A DNA stretch of 30,767 bases from an uncultured Bacilli bacterium (GTDB taxonomy: Bacteria; Bacillota_I; Bacilli_A; RF39; UBA660): the NCBI GenBank assembly GCA_947630195.1, contig CANRGQ010000004.1, forward strand, positions 1 through 30,767. Reading direction: 5' to 3'. Shown here one piece after another: positions 6,898-14,822 of this stretch. Every line of letters begins with the position of its first letter. Position 1 is the first letter of the stretch. The translations under genes were made by a program, and so were the position numbers. The notes under the pieces were generated by a model. It had not been told where the DNA came from and did no database searches. It saw nothing but the letters and a program-made list of their open reading frames with translations.

Positions 6898-7854
6898 TTA
6901 TCTAAATTCTAAATAAATACTTCTGTCAAAGTTATGTTCTTCGACATTAACTTCACCTGAATCGGCTTTTTGTAATTCTTCATTGGTAACTAAGAAATAT
7001 TTATGATATAAATAATCTTTACCATCACTACTAACGGGATCATCCCAAGTAAGATCTAAATGGAGCCACTCATCATCAATTTTAACGGCATTCCAGACAT
7101 GACCATTAGATTCATAACTAATTTCTTCTTTGGTCGTGGCTATTTTATAATTTTGATAGCCAAGTTTTGTTAAGATAATACTCATTAAATCAGCATAACC
7201 ATTACAAGTAGCATAACCAGATACGACAGGACCATAAGCATTAAAGGATTCATACTCACTATCTCCGGTATCATTTCTTACCATATCGTATTTTGTATGG
7301 TCAATAATATAATCATGAATTAATTTGATATTCTCAAAATCATCTAAACTAGAATCATATAATTCTTGAATTAAATTATCGACATACTGATTAATAACCT
7401 CTATTTCTTCTTTTTTATATAAATAAGTAACATTAATCGTTATTTCGCCATCTTCTTTAATGGATGTTTTAAGGGAATTAAAACTATTATAAGGATGCAC
7501 AAAATTATTTAAATGCGTAAGCATAAATTCATTTTTAGTAATCTCGGCAATATCTTCCGCGCATTCCGTATATTCTTTAGGACAATAAAAGGTAAAATCT
7601 TCCCAACCTTGATTAATGACACTATAAATAATGTCCATTAAATCATCATAAGAGTAGGGAATATAATCTTTACTATTTTGGACATATAAAAAATCATAAT
7701 CTTTGGTATAAGCGTTACCCTCTCCTATAGTTAAAACTGGTTTATTGGAAATTGTTTTCGCTAAAAAACTTGTAATTTTACCAGCATTAAGTAAAATTAC
7801 TAATATAAGTGCATAACAAATTAAAGGTATAATATATTTCTTCATAAATATCAC
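6898..7854 (-). CDS. Exported transglutaminase-like (cysteine protease fold) protein
   Basis: One N-terminal membrane anchor (about residues 7-24) is followed by an extracellular region and a transglutaminase-core domain (about 170-300). The triad is visible: C217 in GYATCNGYADLM, H252 in NGHVWNAVK and D267 in EWLHLDLTWDDP. Such Bacillota proteins are surface cysteine peptidases or cross-linking enzymes of unknown substrate. The frame starts at GTG 7854; ATG 7845 (MKKYIIPL) is equally plausible and no strong ribosome site is visible for either. About 318 aa is normal for the family. Confidence 0.82.
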   Translation of the reverse strand: MIFMKKYIIPLICYALILVILLNAGKITSFLAKTISNKPVLTIGEGNAYTKDYDFLYVQNSKDYIPYSYDDLMDIIYSVINQGWEDFTFYCPKEYTECAEDIAEITKNEFMLTHLNNFVHPYNSFNSLKTSIKEDGEITINVTYLYKKEEIEVINQYVDNLIQELYDSSLDDFENIKLIHDYIIDHTKYDMVRNDTGDSEYESFNAYGPVVSGYATCNGYADLMSIILTKLGYQNYKIATTKEEISYESNGHVWNAVKIDDEWLHLDLTWDDPVSSDGKDYLYHKYFLVTNEELQKADSGEVNVEEHNFDRSIYLEFR

Positions 7855-7867
7855 ATAATCATTTTAT

Positions 7868-7895
7868 CAAAAAAAAACAAAGTAGTAAACTACTT
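7868..7895 (-). terminator. rpsT terminator containing the stop codon
   Basis: On the minus strand AAGTAG-TTTA-CTACTT is followed by TG and eight Ts. The rpsT TAG stop is part of the 5' arm. Confidence 0.75.
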
Positions 7896-8153
7896 CATAT
7901 TTTTAATTTTAGCATTTAATCTTTGTTTTTCACGATCTGTGGTATTACTTTTAATTAAACCTTTTTGTAAAGCAGCATCGATTGTTTTTTGGAATTCTTT
8001 AAATATTTTGTTAGCTTCTTCAGAATTACCAGCTGCAATCGCTTTTTCACAAGATTTGATTAAATTCTTAACCCGCATCTTTAGTTCATGATTTTCTTCA
8101 GTTTTTTTCGCAATTACTTTAACTGCTTTTTTAGAACTTTTGATATTTGGCAT
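7890..8153 (-). CDS. rpsT: Small ribosomal subunit protein bS20
   Basis: The 87-aa, Lys-rich helical protein starts MPNIKSSKKAVKV and carries the S20 blocks FKEFQKTIDAALQKGLI and KIKNMK. It binds 16S rRNA early in 30S assembly. The ribosome site AAGGAGGG precedes the ATG, and the gene has its own promoter and terminator, so it is monocistronic. It is divergent from spoIIP, as is common in Bacillota. Confidence 0.95.
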   Translation of the reverse strand: MPNIKSSKKAVKVIAKKTEENHELKMRVKNLIKSCEKAIAAGNSEEANKIFKEFQKTIDAALQKGLIKSNTTDREKQRLNAKIKNMK

Positions 8154-8182
8154 AAAATCCCTCCTTAAAAATTCATATTAAT

Positions 8183-8211
8183 TTTACCAAAAAATATGTT
8201 AATGTGCAAGA
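8183..8211 (-). promoter_or_regulatory. Sigma-A promoter of rpsT
   Basis: On the minus strand TTGCAC (8211-8206) and TAAAAT (8188-8183) are spaced by 17 bases. Confidence 0.7.
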
Positions 8212-8291
8212 AATATCAATTTTGTTAGTTAAAAGACATTATTTGACATAATATTTAAAAGTAATTATTTATAATATAATTGGTGGATAAG

Positions 8292-9206
8292 ATGAGAAAA
8301 TTTAAAAGTAAAAAGAAAAGTAATTATACCATTATCTATTTAGGAGTTTTTTTAATTAGTATGGCTTTAACGATTAATTTTTTATATCAACATAATTTAG
8401 TTAAAGATGATACTTTAATTGATATTTTAATGAAGGATAATTTTAATTTAGAAAAAGACAAAATTGAAGATGTTGATTTTTTATTAAAGTATGCTTTTAA
8501 TATCGATAAAAGTGAGGTTGAAGCCGTAGTTAAAGAAGAAAATACGGAAGAAAAAGTAGAGGTAAGTGAAAATAAACCATATTTAGATAATATTGTCTAC
8601 ATTTATAATACCCACCAAGAAGAAAAATACGATATGAGTATTATGGAACCTTATAATATTAAATCTGGTGTTTTTGTGGCCAGTAAAATGCTTAAGGAAT
8701 ATTTACATGATGAAGGTATTGGGGCTATTGTGGAAGAAGATAATATTGCCGATGCTCTTCATGCTTTAAATTTAAAATATGGAAGTTCCTATAAAATAAG
8801 TAGACAGTTTATGGAAAGTGCGAAAGAGAAAAATCCCACTTTGAAATATTTTATTGATTTACATAGAGATTCATCAGTTTATACAAAAACGACCACCAAT
8901 ATTGATGGGGAATCTTTTGCTAGGGTTTTATTTGTGGTTGGGCTTGACCATGAAAACTATCAGGTTAACCTAGATTTTGCCACCCGTTTTAGAGAAAAAA
9001 TTGATGCTTATAACGATACCTTATGCAGGGGGATTATGAAAAAAAGCGGGAAAGGGGTAAATGGGATTTATAATCAAGATTTTAGTCCTAATACGATGCT
9101 AATTGAAGTGGGAGGTCAATATAATAATATTAGAGAAGTAAATAATACTTTAAAAGTTTTAGCTAAGCTTTTAAGTGAATTTATAAGGGATGAAGAAAAT
9201 GGGTAA
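8292..9206 (+). CDS. spoIIP: Stage II sporulation protein P (peptidoglycan hydrolase)
   Basis: SpoIIP is a membrane-anchored amidase/endopeptidase of the DMP engulfment machine (with SpoIID and SpoIIM) that thins septal wall in the mother cell. There is one N-terminal membrane segment (about 13-32). The catalytic domain has IYNTHQEEKYD (H108), FIDLHRDS (H191) and LIEVGGQ (E272), all SpoIIP blocks. I start at ATG 8292 after GGTGG, rather than an in-frame TTG at 8280. A TTGACA lies at 8243-8248. A small membrane protein follows with an 8-base overlap. With spoIIM at 25692 this suggests the organism can sporulate. At 304 aa it is shorter than in Bacillus subtilis. Confidence 0.88.
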   Translation: MRKFKSKKKSNYTIIYLGVFLISMALTINFLYQHNLVKDDTLIDILMKDNFNLEKDKIEDVDFLLKYAFNIDKSEVEAVVKEENTEEKVEVSENKPYLDNIVYIYNTHQEEKYDMSIMEPYNIKSGVFVASKMLKEYLHDEGIGAIVEEDNIADALHALNLKYGSSYKISRQFMESAKEKNPTLKYFIDLHRDSSVYTKTTTNIDGESFARVLFVVGLDHENYQVNLDFATRFREKIDAYNDTLCRGIMKKSGKGVNGIYNQDFSPNTMLIEVGGQYNNIREVNNTLKVLAKLLSEFIRDEENG

Positions 9207-9522
9207 GAAAAAGAAAAATTTGCCTCTTAAAGTGTTAGGGCTTTTATTTATTGTGTTTATGGCTTTGTATATAGCGAGTACCAGTGGTTATTATGAAAGT
9301 AAAATAAGAGATAAAGTAGTGTTAACAGAAGAAGGGATTAAAGAATTTGAACGGAGAGTTCAAAATGGGGAAGACGTTGATATTAGTGCCTTTTTAAATC
9401 AAAAAAGACCGGATTATAGTAGTTATATGTCTACTTTAGGAGATAATTTAACAAGTGGAATTGAAGTTTTAGTTTACGATGGGGCAAGATTTGTCAAAGA
9501 TATTATTAACTCACTCTTTTAA
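9199..9522 (+). CDS. Small single-pass membrane protein downstream of spoIIP
   Basis: The 107-aa product has a Lys-rich start, one membrane segment (about 10-27) and an outside region with no known motif. ATG 9199 is preferred over the longer frame at 9190 because GGGATGAAG precedes it; it overlaps the spoIIP stop by 8 bases, so the two are coupled. A sporulation or envelope role is suggested only by position. Confidence 0.65.
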   Translation: MGKKKKNLPLKVLGLLFIVFMALYIASTSGYYESKIRDKVVLTEEGIKEFERRVQNGEDVDISAFLNQKRPDYSSYMSTLGDNLTSGIEVLVYDGARFVKDIINSLF

Positions 9523-9574
9523 AACCTAATATTTTATTGTATAATTAGAGGGTAAGAAAGTAAGGGTTGATATA

Positions 9575-10681
9575 ATGAGAGTACTTTGTATCGGAAGTTC
9601 CGTATTAGAAACGACATGTTCAATAAATGAACCAATTAAAGAAAATCAAATTGTAAGAATTACCGAAAAAAATGAGTGTGGTGGTGGACACGCTGGAAAT
9701 ATTGCCTATTTACTGGGAAAATGGGGCATTGAAACTTATATAGCCTCTGTTGTGGGTGCTGATGATGCCGCAAATAAAATTAAAAAAGAATATGAAAATA
9801 TTGGGGTAAGATGTGATTATATTGAAACGACATATGACCGGAAAACCGCTCAAAATATTGTTATTTTAAATACGACAAGTAAAAATAAAACGATATTTGA
9901 AATATCTAATAATGCTAATTTAAAGAAATATGCCTTTGGAATGGCTCCCGATGTTATTGTCGTTGATGGAAATGATTTTAATGCTTCCGTATCCGCCTTT
10001 GATAAATATCCTAAGATACCTAGTTATTTAATAGTTTCTAGAGTTAATAATGAAATAATTGAATTATGTAAATATGTTAACTTTATTATTTGTAATAAAG
10101 AAACAGCCGAAATCCTTACTAATATGACTATTGATTATAATAATAGTGCTACTTTAGTAAATGTTTATAATAAACTTCGCCAAAGATTTAATAAAGCTGA
10201 TTTAATAATTACTTTAGGGGAAAGAGGATCAGTTTATGCCATTAATAATCAAGTTAAAATAATGCCCGTAGTTAAAACGAATATCGTCGATACCAATGGA
10301 GCAGGGGATGCATACTCTGGAGCTTTCATTTATGGAATGGCAAGAGGATTCGGATTAGAGAAAAGTATTGCTTATGCCACCATTGCGGCCTCTTTATCTA
10401 CAACAAAACTTACCAGTAGAATGTCTATTCCAACTTTAACAGAAGTATCTACTTATTATGATAGTAAATTTGGGGCTGCCAATAATCCAAATAATACAAT
10501 GCCAACTCCAAATACCGGTCAAAGTAATGCTACACCAGAGACTCAAACAAATACCCAAGTAAGTGCCAATTCTAATGAAGCACCAACACCAAGTGTCGAA
10601 CCAGAAAATTTAAATGTTCCTGACTCTAGTAATGATGCCAGAGCGATGAATATGAATACAGAAGGCCAAAATGTTAACTAG
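9575..10681 (+). CDS. PfkB-family (ribokinase-like) sugar kinase with a low-complexity C-terminal tail
   Basis: The core (1-300) is a PfkB/ribokinase fold: GGGHAGNIAYLLGKWG is the substrate-side motif, LITLGERGSVY sits before the ATP site, and DTNGAGDAYSGAF (residues 239-251, catalytic D245) is the C-terminal signature. The substrate cannot be read from sequence; ribose, fructose-type sugars or nucleosides are all possible. Residues 301-368 are a disordered tail of Asn, Pro, Thr, Ser and Gln, unusual for a cytoplasmic kinase and found in no ribokinase I know. A -10-like TATAAT lies at about 9540. The gene overlaps the Smr gene by 11 bases. Confidence 0.85.
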   Translation: MRVLCIGSSVLETTCSINEPIKENQIVRITEKNECGGGHAGNIAYLLGKWGIETYIASVVGADDAANKIKKEYENIGVRCDYIETTYDRKTAQNIVILNTTSKNKTIFEISNNANLKKYAFGMAPDVIVVDGNDFNASVSAFDKYPKIPSYLIVSRVNNEIIELCKYVNFIICNKETAEILTNMTIDYNNSATLVNVYNKLRQRFNKADLIITLGERGSVYAINNQVKIMPVVKTNIVDTNGAGDAYSGAFIYGMARGFGLEKSIAYATIAASLSTTKLTSRMSIPTLTEVSTYYDSKFGAANNPNNTMPTPNTGQSNATPETQTNTQVSANSNEAPTPSVEPENLNVPDSSNDARAMNMNTEGQNVN

Positions 10682-10922
10682 TAAAACGCCTCATCTTGAT
10701 TTGCATGGTGAAGGAGTCGCGGTTACTTATGCTATAGTTAACGAGTTTTTGCAAGATAACTATAAAATGGGTTATGAAGAAGTTATCATTATTCATGGTA
10801 AAAGTACGAATATTCTAACGAAAGAAGTTCAAAAAATATTAAAAGAACATCCTCTAGTGGACCATTTTCATCTTAATAATTGGAACCTAGGGGAAACCAT
10901 TGTCTATCTAAAAGAAAAATAA
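10671..10922 (+). CDS. Stand-alone Smr domain protein
   Basis: The 83-aa product is nearly all Smr domain: LDLHG (residues 9-13) and IIHGKST (about 40-46), where MutS2 enzymes have LDLRG and HGKGTG. Smr domains bind or nick nucleic acids; in MutS2 they act on branched DNA and on collided ribosomes. The GTG part of HGxGTG is replaced by KSTN here, so nuclease activity is uncertain. The ATG lies inside the upstream kinase gene (11-base overlap). Confidence 0.8.
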   Translation: MLTSKTPHLDLHGEGVAVTYAIVNEFLQDNYKMGYEEVIIIHGKSTNILTKEVQKILKEHPLVDHFHLNNWNLGETIVYLKEK

Positions 10923-11007
10923 TGTCAAAATAGGGTTTATAATTATATCAAATAAATGCTTTGTTTGCCAATTGTTTGTTAAAAAACCTTAAAAATTATA
11001 CAAATAG

Positions 11008-11036
11008 TTGACATATTTTTTAATTTGTGCTATAAT
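11008..11036 (+). promoter_or_regulatory. Consensus sigma-A promoter
   Basis: TTGACA (11008-11013), 17-base spacer and TATAAT (11031-11036), a full consensus match. Transcription would start near 11043, giving a short leader before the ribosome site GGGGG at 11050-11054. Confidence 0.9.
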
Positions 11037-11063
11037 TATCACGTAATTAAGGGGGTAGACATT

Positions 11064-11486
11064 ATGAAAGGATACGTTTTAGATTACATTAATGAAAACG
11101 AATTTAAAAAATTAGAGAGGGCTTTAAAGAAGTATAATATGCTTGCTTTTAAAAAGTTAAACTTTGATTTTTATCCAGCCTTACGTAATGGCGAATTTTT
11201 AGGAGAAAAGGTTGATTCCAATAAAATTAATGGTACCGAAAAATATGAATTAAAATTACCAAGTGATAAAATGTTTACACAAATTCATGGGGAAGTTAAG
11301 TTAATTTATACCGTTCATTATAAAGAACAAGTTGTTGTTTTAGAGGAAATTACACCAGCAAATATTTTACTTGAAGGACATATGAGTGAACTTACAACTT
11401 ATAAAGGTATTATGATTAGTAAGAAAAATGCTTCCAAAGATATGTTTAAAATTGACTTACTTAATATGTTACAAGATAAACATTAA
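11064..11486 (+). CDS. Conserved-looking cytoplasmic protein of unknown function
   Basis: The 140-aa product (MKGYVLDYINENEFKKLE...) is mixed alpha/beta and has no membrane segment or known motif. ATG 11064 follows AAGGGGGTAG at proper spacing; a longer frame to 11025 would cross the -10 of the promoter. The perfect promoter suggests steady strong expression. It is followed after 10 bases by a second small gene and then a terminator, so the two form an operon. Confidence 0.7.
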   Translation: MKGYVLDYINENEFKKLERALKKYNMLAFKKLNFDFYPALRNGEFLGEKVDSNKINGTEKYELKLPSDKMFTQIHGEVKLIYTVHYKEQVVVLEEITPANILLEGHMSELTTYKGIMISKKNASKDMFKIDLLNMLQDKH

Positions 11487-11496
11487 GAGGTATAGA

Positions 11497-11733
11497 ATGA
11501 AGAAAGATATGTATGAAGATTGTAGAGCCTCTTTACTAGAACTTAAAAATTTAAGTAAAAAGATGTTTATAAGAAGAGAATATATGCCTATTTTAATTCC
11601 GGAACTTGCCAGATTAGAAGAAGAACAATATTTAAATAGATTAAGTGAATTAGAATTAGAGGGCTTTGTTCCAACTTCACCAGATAGTTTTGAAGCTCAT
11701 GAACAAGATTTTGTTTTTAACCGTTGTAGATAG
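11497..11733 (+). CDS. Small acidic helical protein of unknown function (78 aa)
   Basis: The product starts MKKDMYEDCRASLLEL after AAGAGGT. The longer frame starting in the previous gene lacks a ribosome site. It is mostly charged helix with a Pro-containing C-terminal third (EGFVPTSPDSFEAHEQ). No family is recognised. It is the second gene of the operon begun at 11064. Confidence 0.7.
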   Translation: MKKDMYEDCRASLLELKNLSKKMFIRREYMPILIPELARLEEEQYLNRLSELELEGFVPTSPDSFEAHEQDFVFNRCR

Positions 11734-11746
11734 AATAAAAAGGAAG

Positions 11747-11788
11747 TAAGAAGATTTAGAAATTTACCTAGATCTTCTTATTTTTTTT
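11747..11788 (+). terminator. Rho-independent terminator
   Basis: AAGAAGAT (11748-11755) pairs with ATCTTCTT (11772-11779), with extra inner pairs, and is followed by A and eight Ts. Confidence 0.85.
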
Positions 11789-11840
11789 GTTGTTTTTAAT
11801 AGTTTTATATAATATAATAATTTATTATTGAGGAGAGTTT

Positions 11841-12785
11841 ATGGAAAAAGATATAACTAAAGAAAATACTTTTGTAAGAGAACCAGTAGATGATGTTACG
11901 AATGAAATATTAGAAAGTCCAAGTCAAAAATTTATATTAACAGGAAAAAGAGGAACGGGTAGAAGTACCATTCTTTATAATTTAGAAAATAGAGGACTTG
12001 GAACAAGGGAACAAACAATTAAGATGAATTTTGATTCCAGTATTGCTTTTGCCAAAAATCCTAATGAATTTTACACTGAAGAAGTTTTTTTAGAATATTA
12101 CGAGTTAATGATTTGTTTTCAAATTTTATTCTTTTTAAATCGAAATTATCCTTTAATTTATGATAAATATTTTAAAGAAACTTATCAAAAATTAGAAGGT
12201 ATTTCATCTATATTTTTTAGTCAAATTAATGATGGAGTCTACTTAAGTTCTGATTTTTTAAAAATTACCTTAAAAAATTTAGATTTATCTAAACAACTTC
12301 TATTAAAGGTTAAAGAATTATTAAAAGTAGAAAAATTAAATATGGCTATTGACCGTTTTGATTGGATAAATGGGGTAAGTAAAACATCCCAACTTATTTT
12401 AAAAAAGTATTTTAATTTATTTAATAAAGTAATTCTAACTTCTGATGATAGACATTTAAATTCTACTATGAAAATCCAAGATTTAGATAGAAAAGAATAC
12501 GTTATCAAAAAAGTAGATTATAGTGAAAAACTAGAAGTAGTCAAAATGATTTTAAAAATAAATAATCTGGGATTAGAAGAATTTAAAGATGCTTTTTATG
12601 AAGAATTAATAAATGTTTGTAAAGGTAATTTAAAAGTTATGTTAGCAGTTTTTAAAAGAATTCAAAACCCTCAAGAATTAACTAAACAAAATTTAAAGAA
12701 ATTACTTTTACTTATAGCGAAAGATGATATTAAAAAACAAGATTATTTAGATGAAATAAGCCCTCAAAAAAGATTATATTTATAA
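11841..12785 (+). CDS. P-loop ATPase-like protein with Arg in place of the Walker A Lys
   Basis: The 314-aa product has FILTGKRGTGRSTIL, a Walker A shape (residues 35-42) in which the invariant Lys is R41. A Walker B candidate is KLNMAIDRFDWI (D171, D174). The rest is helical, with a winged-helix-like basic C-terminus. The layout recalls AAA/ORC- or KAP-type ATPases. ATP hydrolysis is doubtful without the Lys, although the adjacent K36 might help. Ribosome site GAGGAGAG. It stands alone between two terminators, so neighbours give no clue. Confidence 0.6.
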   Translation: MEKDITKENTFVREPVDDVTNEILESPSQKFILTGKRGTGRSTILYNLENRGLGTREQTIKMNFDSSIAFAKNPNEFYTEEVFLEYYELMICFQILFFLNRNYPLIYDKYFKETYQKLEGISSIFFSQINDGVYLSSDFLKITLKNLDLSKQLLLKVKELLKVEKLNMAIDRFDWINGVSKTSQLILKKYFNLFNKVILTSDDRHLNSTMKIQDLDRKEYVIKKVDYSEKLEVVKMILKINNLGLEEFKDAFYEELINVCKGNLKVMLAVFKRIQNPQELTKQNLKKLLLLIAKDDIKKQDYLDEISPQKRLYL

Positions 12786-12787
12786 AA

Positions 12788-12817
12788 ATAACACTCTAAA
12801 ATGAGTGTTTTATTTTA
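12788..12817 (+). terminator. Terminator, probably bidirectional
   Basis: AACACTC (12790-12796) and GAGTGTT (12803-12809) form a 7-bp stem with T-rich sequence downstream and A-rich upstream, between convergent genes. Confidence 0.75.
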
Positions 12818-12833
12818 AATTATTTAATTTTAA

Positions 12834-13115
12834 TTAATGAGATTTAATTTTTTCTTGAATTGGTCTTATAAATTCTCTTCCATTTTCAATTACTATTTCT
12901 CCTTCTTGAGGAATAATTGGGCCAATAGGTGTTTTATCATAAAGCCATTTGGCATCAACTTTTACTTTTTTACCATATTCTTCGCAACTTTCCACTACCA
13001 TTAAAGTGGATGTTTTTTCATTAAAATTATTTTCGATAACTGACCAAATTAATTTTGGAGAACCATATTGTTCTTGTAAATAATATAATGTTCCAATACT
13101 AGCGTAATTAGGCAC
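12834..13115 (-). CDS. Small protein of unknown function with GTG start (93 aa)
   Basis: A GTG codon at 13115 follows a near-perfect AAAGGAGGT, which fixes the start. The product is mixed alpha/beta with one Cys, no membrane segment and an IGPIIPQEGEIVIENGREF stretch that may form a beta hairpin. No domain is recognised. It is monocistronic. Confidence 0.65.
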   Translation of the reverse strand: MPNYASIGTLYYLQEQYGSPKLIWSVIENNFNEKTSTLMVVESCEEYGKKVKVDAKWLYDKTPIGPIIPQEGEIVIENGREFIRPIQEKIKSH

Positions 13116-13270
13116 TTATTAAACCTCCTTTTGTTTAGGGTATATTATACAATATATTAAAATATATTTAAAGCAAAAAATTTTATATTATCTATATAAT
13201 TTTATTACTAATTTTTCTATGTCAAACATAAAAATTGTGTTATACTAAAAGTAATTAGAAGGAGGTCTTT

Positions 13271-13525
13271 ATGCCATTAAAAGAAGTAAAAGATGAATTT
13301 GTGATGAATGCCATAATAAAATTGGCAATTTATTTTCATTGTAATGGTTATATTAAAGATGCTAAAGGAGTGGAAAAGCAACGAAGTTTAGAGGAATATT
13401 TGACAAGCGAAGAATTGAAAGCCGTTGAACCATATATGGCATCTATTAATTATATGGCTACTAGAGCTGATAGTTATATGAATGATACACCAGAAAATCA
13501 AATGAATATAAAATGGGGATGTTAG
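13271..13525 (+). CDS. Small protein of unknown function (84 aa)
   Basis: The ATG is preceded by GAAGGAGGT. Upstream TATACT at about 13241 gives a possible -10. The product is helical with two Cys, no membrane segment and no known family. Its last codons overlap tail-to-tail with the minus-strand ORF ending at 13522. Confidence 0.65.
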   Translation: MPLKEVKDEFVMNAIIKLAIYFHCNGYIKDAKGVEKQRSLEEYLTSEELKAVEPYMASINYMATRADSYMNDTPENQMNIKWGC

Positions 13526-13641
13526 AAAATAAATAAATTATTTTCTTGACATCTTCTTTTATTGTAAATTGTTTCTTCAACTTCAAAATTTTTCTTCTTA
13601 ATTTCTATAAGTATTTTTCTAGCATCACTCATTGTTTTCAT
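13522..13641 (-). CDS. Short ORF (39 aa) with a good ribosome site
   Basis: The reading frame starts MKTMSDARKILIEIKKKNFE and is preceded by AGAAGG eight bases upstream of the ATG. It is charged and helical, and it fills an otherwise empty gap. It shares four bases with the stop of the convergent gene (TTAG serves as TAA on one strand and TAG on the other). No family is recognised; it could be a decayed end of a longer gene. Confidence 0.45.
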   Translation of the reverse strand: MKTMSDARKILIEIKKKNFEVEETIYNKRRCQENNLFIF

Positions 13642-13671
13642 TTAAAAACCTTCTGAACTTGCCTATTATAG

Positions 13672-13708
13672 CAAAAAATAAAACTCTTAAGCAGTGCCTA
13701 AGAGTTTA
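13672..13708 (-). terminator. Terminator of the tRNA operon
   Basis: On the minus strand AAACTCTTA and TAAGAGTTT form a 9-bp stem with an 8-base loop, followed by a T-rich run. It lies 11 bases after tRNA-Leu. Confidence 0.85.
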
Positions 13709-13718
13709 ACTTTTAAAG

Positions 13719-13802
13719 TGGTGCACCTGAAGGGACTCGAACCCCCACGGATTATCCACTAGATCCTAAGTCTAGCGCGTCTACCAGTTCCGCCACAGGT
13801 GC
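13719..13802 (-). tRNA. tRNA-Leu (anticodon TAG)
   Basis: Acceptor arms GCACCTG/CAGGTGC close the molecule and CCA is encoded. The anticodon stem CTAGA/TCTAG encloses the loop CTTAGGA, giving TAG, which reads CUA-family leucine codons. The long variable arm (TGGATAATCCGTG region) marks a class II tRNA. The T loop GGTTCGAGTCC is normal. Confidence 0.95.
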
Positions 13803-13809
13803 AATTTAA

Positions 13810-13886
13810 TGGTGGACCTCGTAGGACTCGAACCTACGACCGCCCGGTTATGAGCCGGATGCTCTAACCAGCTGAGCTAGAGGTCC
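13810..13886 (-). tRNA. tRNA with CAT anticodon (Ile2 likely, Met possible)
   Basis: A 77-nt class I tRNA with encoded CCA, acceptor GGACCTC/GAGGTCC, loop CTCATAA and T loop GGTTCGAGTCC. The acceptor stem and body resemble the Bacillus tRNA-Ile that is modified to lysidine at C34 by TilS, so I favour Ile(k2CAU). Elongator tRNA-Met cannot be excluded. It is not the initiator type, because position 1 can pair with 72. Confidence 0.92.
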
Positions 13887-13968
13887 ATTGCTTTTTCATT
13901 ATACTATAATTAAATTTAAGTTGCAAGATAATTGTGCTATAATATTTACGATAAAGGAATGATTTTTG

Positions 13969-14790
13969 ATGAAATTAGCAATTATTAGTGATATTCATGC
14001 CAATCTATTGGCTTTAAAACTTGCCATTGAAGATTTAAAGAAACAAAGGGTAGATAAAGTCCTATTTCTAGGGGATTATCTTACAGATGGGGAAAATGAT
14101 AAAGAAATATTAAAAATTATAAAAGAATATGGTGATTATGTCATTTTAGGAAATAGAGAGAAGTATTTACTAAACTATAATCCTAAATTAAAAGATTATA
14201 GTAATTATCGAACTATTAGTTATACTTATAATAATTTAGAAGTGGAAGATTTAAATTATTTAAACTCTTTAGAAAATCATTTAACAATTACTTTAAAAGG
14301 TTATAAAATATTACTTATTCATGGAGATGAATATGGGCATACAGTAGATACCATTGAGGCGTTGTTTCAAGAATATATAGATAAATATGATTTTGATATT
14401 TGTCTTTTTGGACATACCCATAAATATTTAAAAGAAGAGTATAAGGGTAAACTATTTTTAAATCCCGGTTCAATTGGGGAACCTACCGATGGTCCATCTT
14501 ATAAATATGTTATTTTAGATTTAGATGATTTAAAAACTACTTTAAGAGAATTTAAAGTAAGTGATACATATGATATTTTAGAACAAAACTTTAAAAATAC
14601 CAAATATTACCAAGATAATTATGTTTGGAGTGAACTTGTTTTAAAAAGTATTAAAGATGGTAGAGATTATACAACCCCTTTTATGAAAATAGTTAATAAA
14701 AAAATAGGTAATAAAACTTTAACTCCTTTAGAATATAATGAAATATGGCGATATACTTACAAAAATTATTTAAATAATATTCTAAAGTAA
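13969..14790 (+). CDS. YfcE/MJ0936-type metallophosphoesterase
   Basis: All metal-binding blocks are visible: ISDIHAN (D8, H10), FLGDYL (D36), LGNRE (N62), LLIHGD (H118) and FGHTHKY (H149, H151). The domain covers residues 1-185; an extra C-terminal region of about 85 residues is of unknown role. Relatives are Mn-dependent phosphodiesterases with unclear natural substrates. ATG 13969 is favoured over the TTG at 13966; AAAGGA lies upstream, and TATAAT at 13938-13943 is preceded by TG (extended -10). Confidence 0.85.
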   Translation: MKLAIISDIHANLLALKLAIEDLKKQRVDKVLFLGDYLTDGENDKEILKIIKEYGDYVILGNREKYLLNYNPKLKDYSNYRTISYTYNNLEVEDLNYLNSLENHLTITLKGYKILLIHGDEYGHTVDTIEALFQEYIDKYDFDICLFGHTHKYLKEEYKGKLFLNPGSIGEPTDGPSYKYVILDLDDLKTTLREFKVSDTYDILEQNFKNTKYYQDNYVWSELVLKSIKDGRDYTTPFMKIVNKKIGNKTLTPLEYNEIWRYTYKNYLNNILK

Positions 14791-14822
14791 ATAACTAAAC
14801 TATTTCTGTTCATACTAATACT

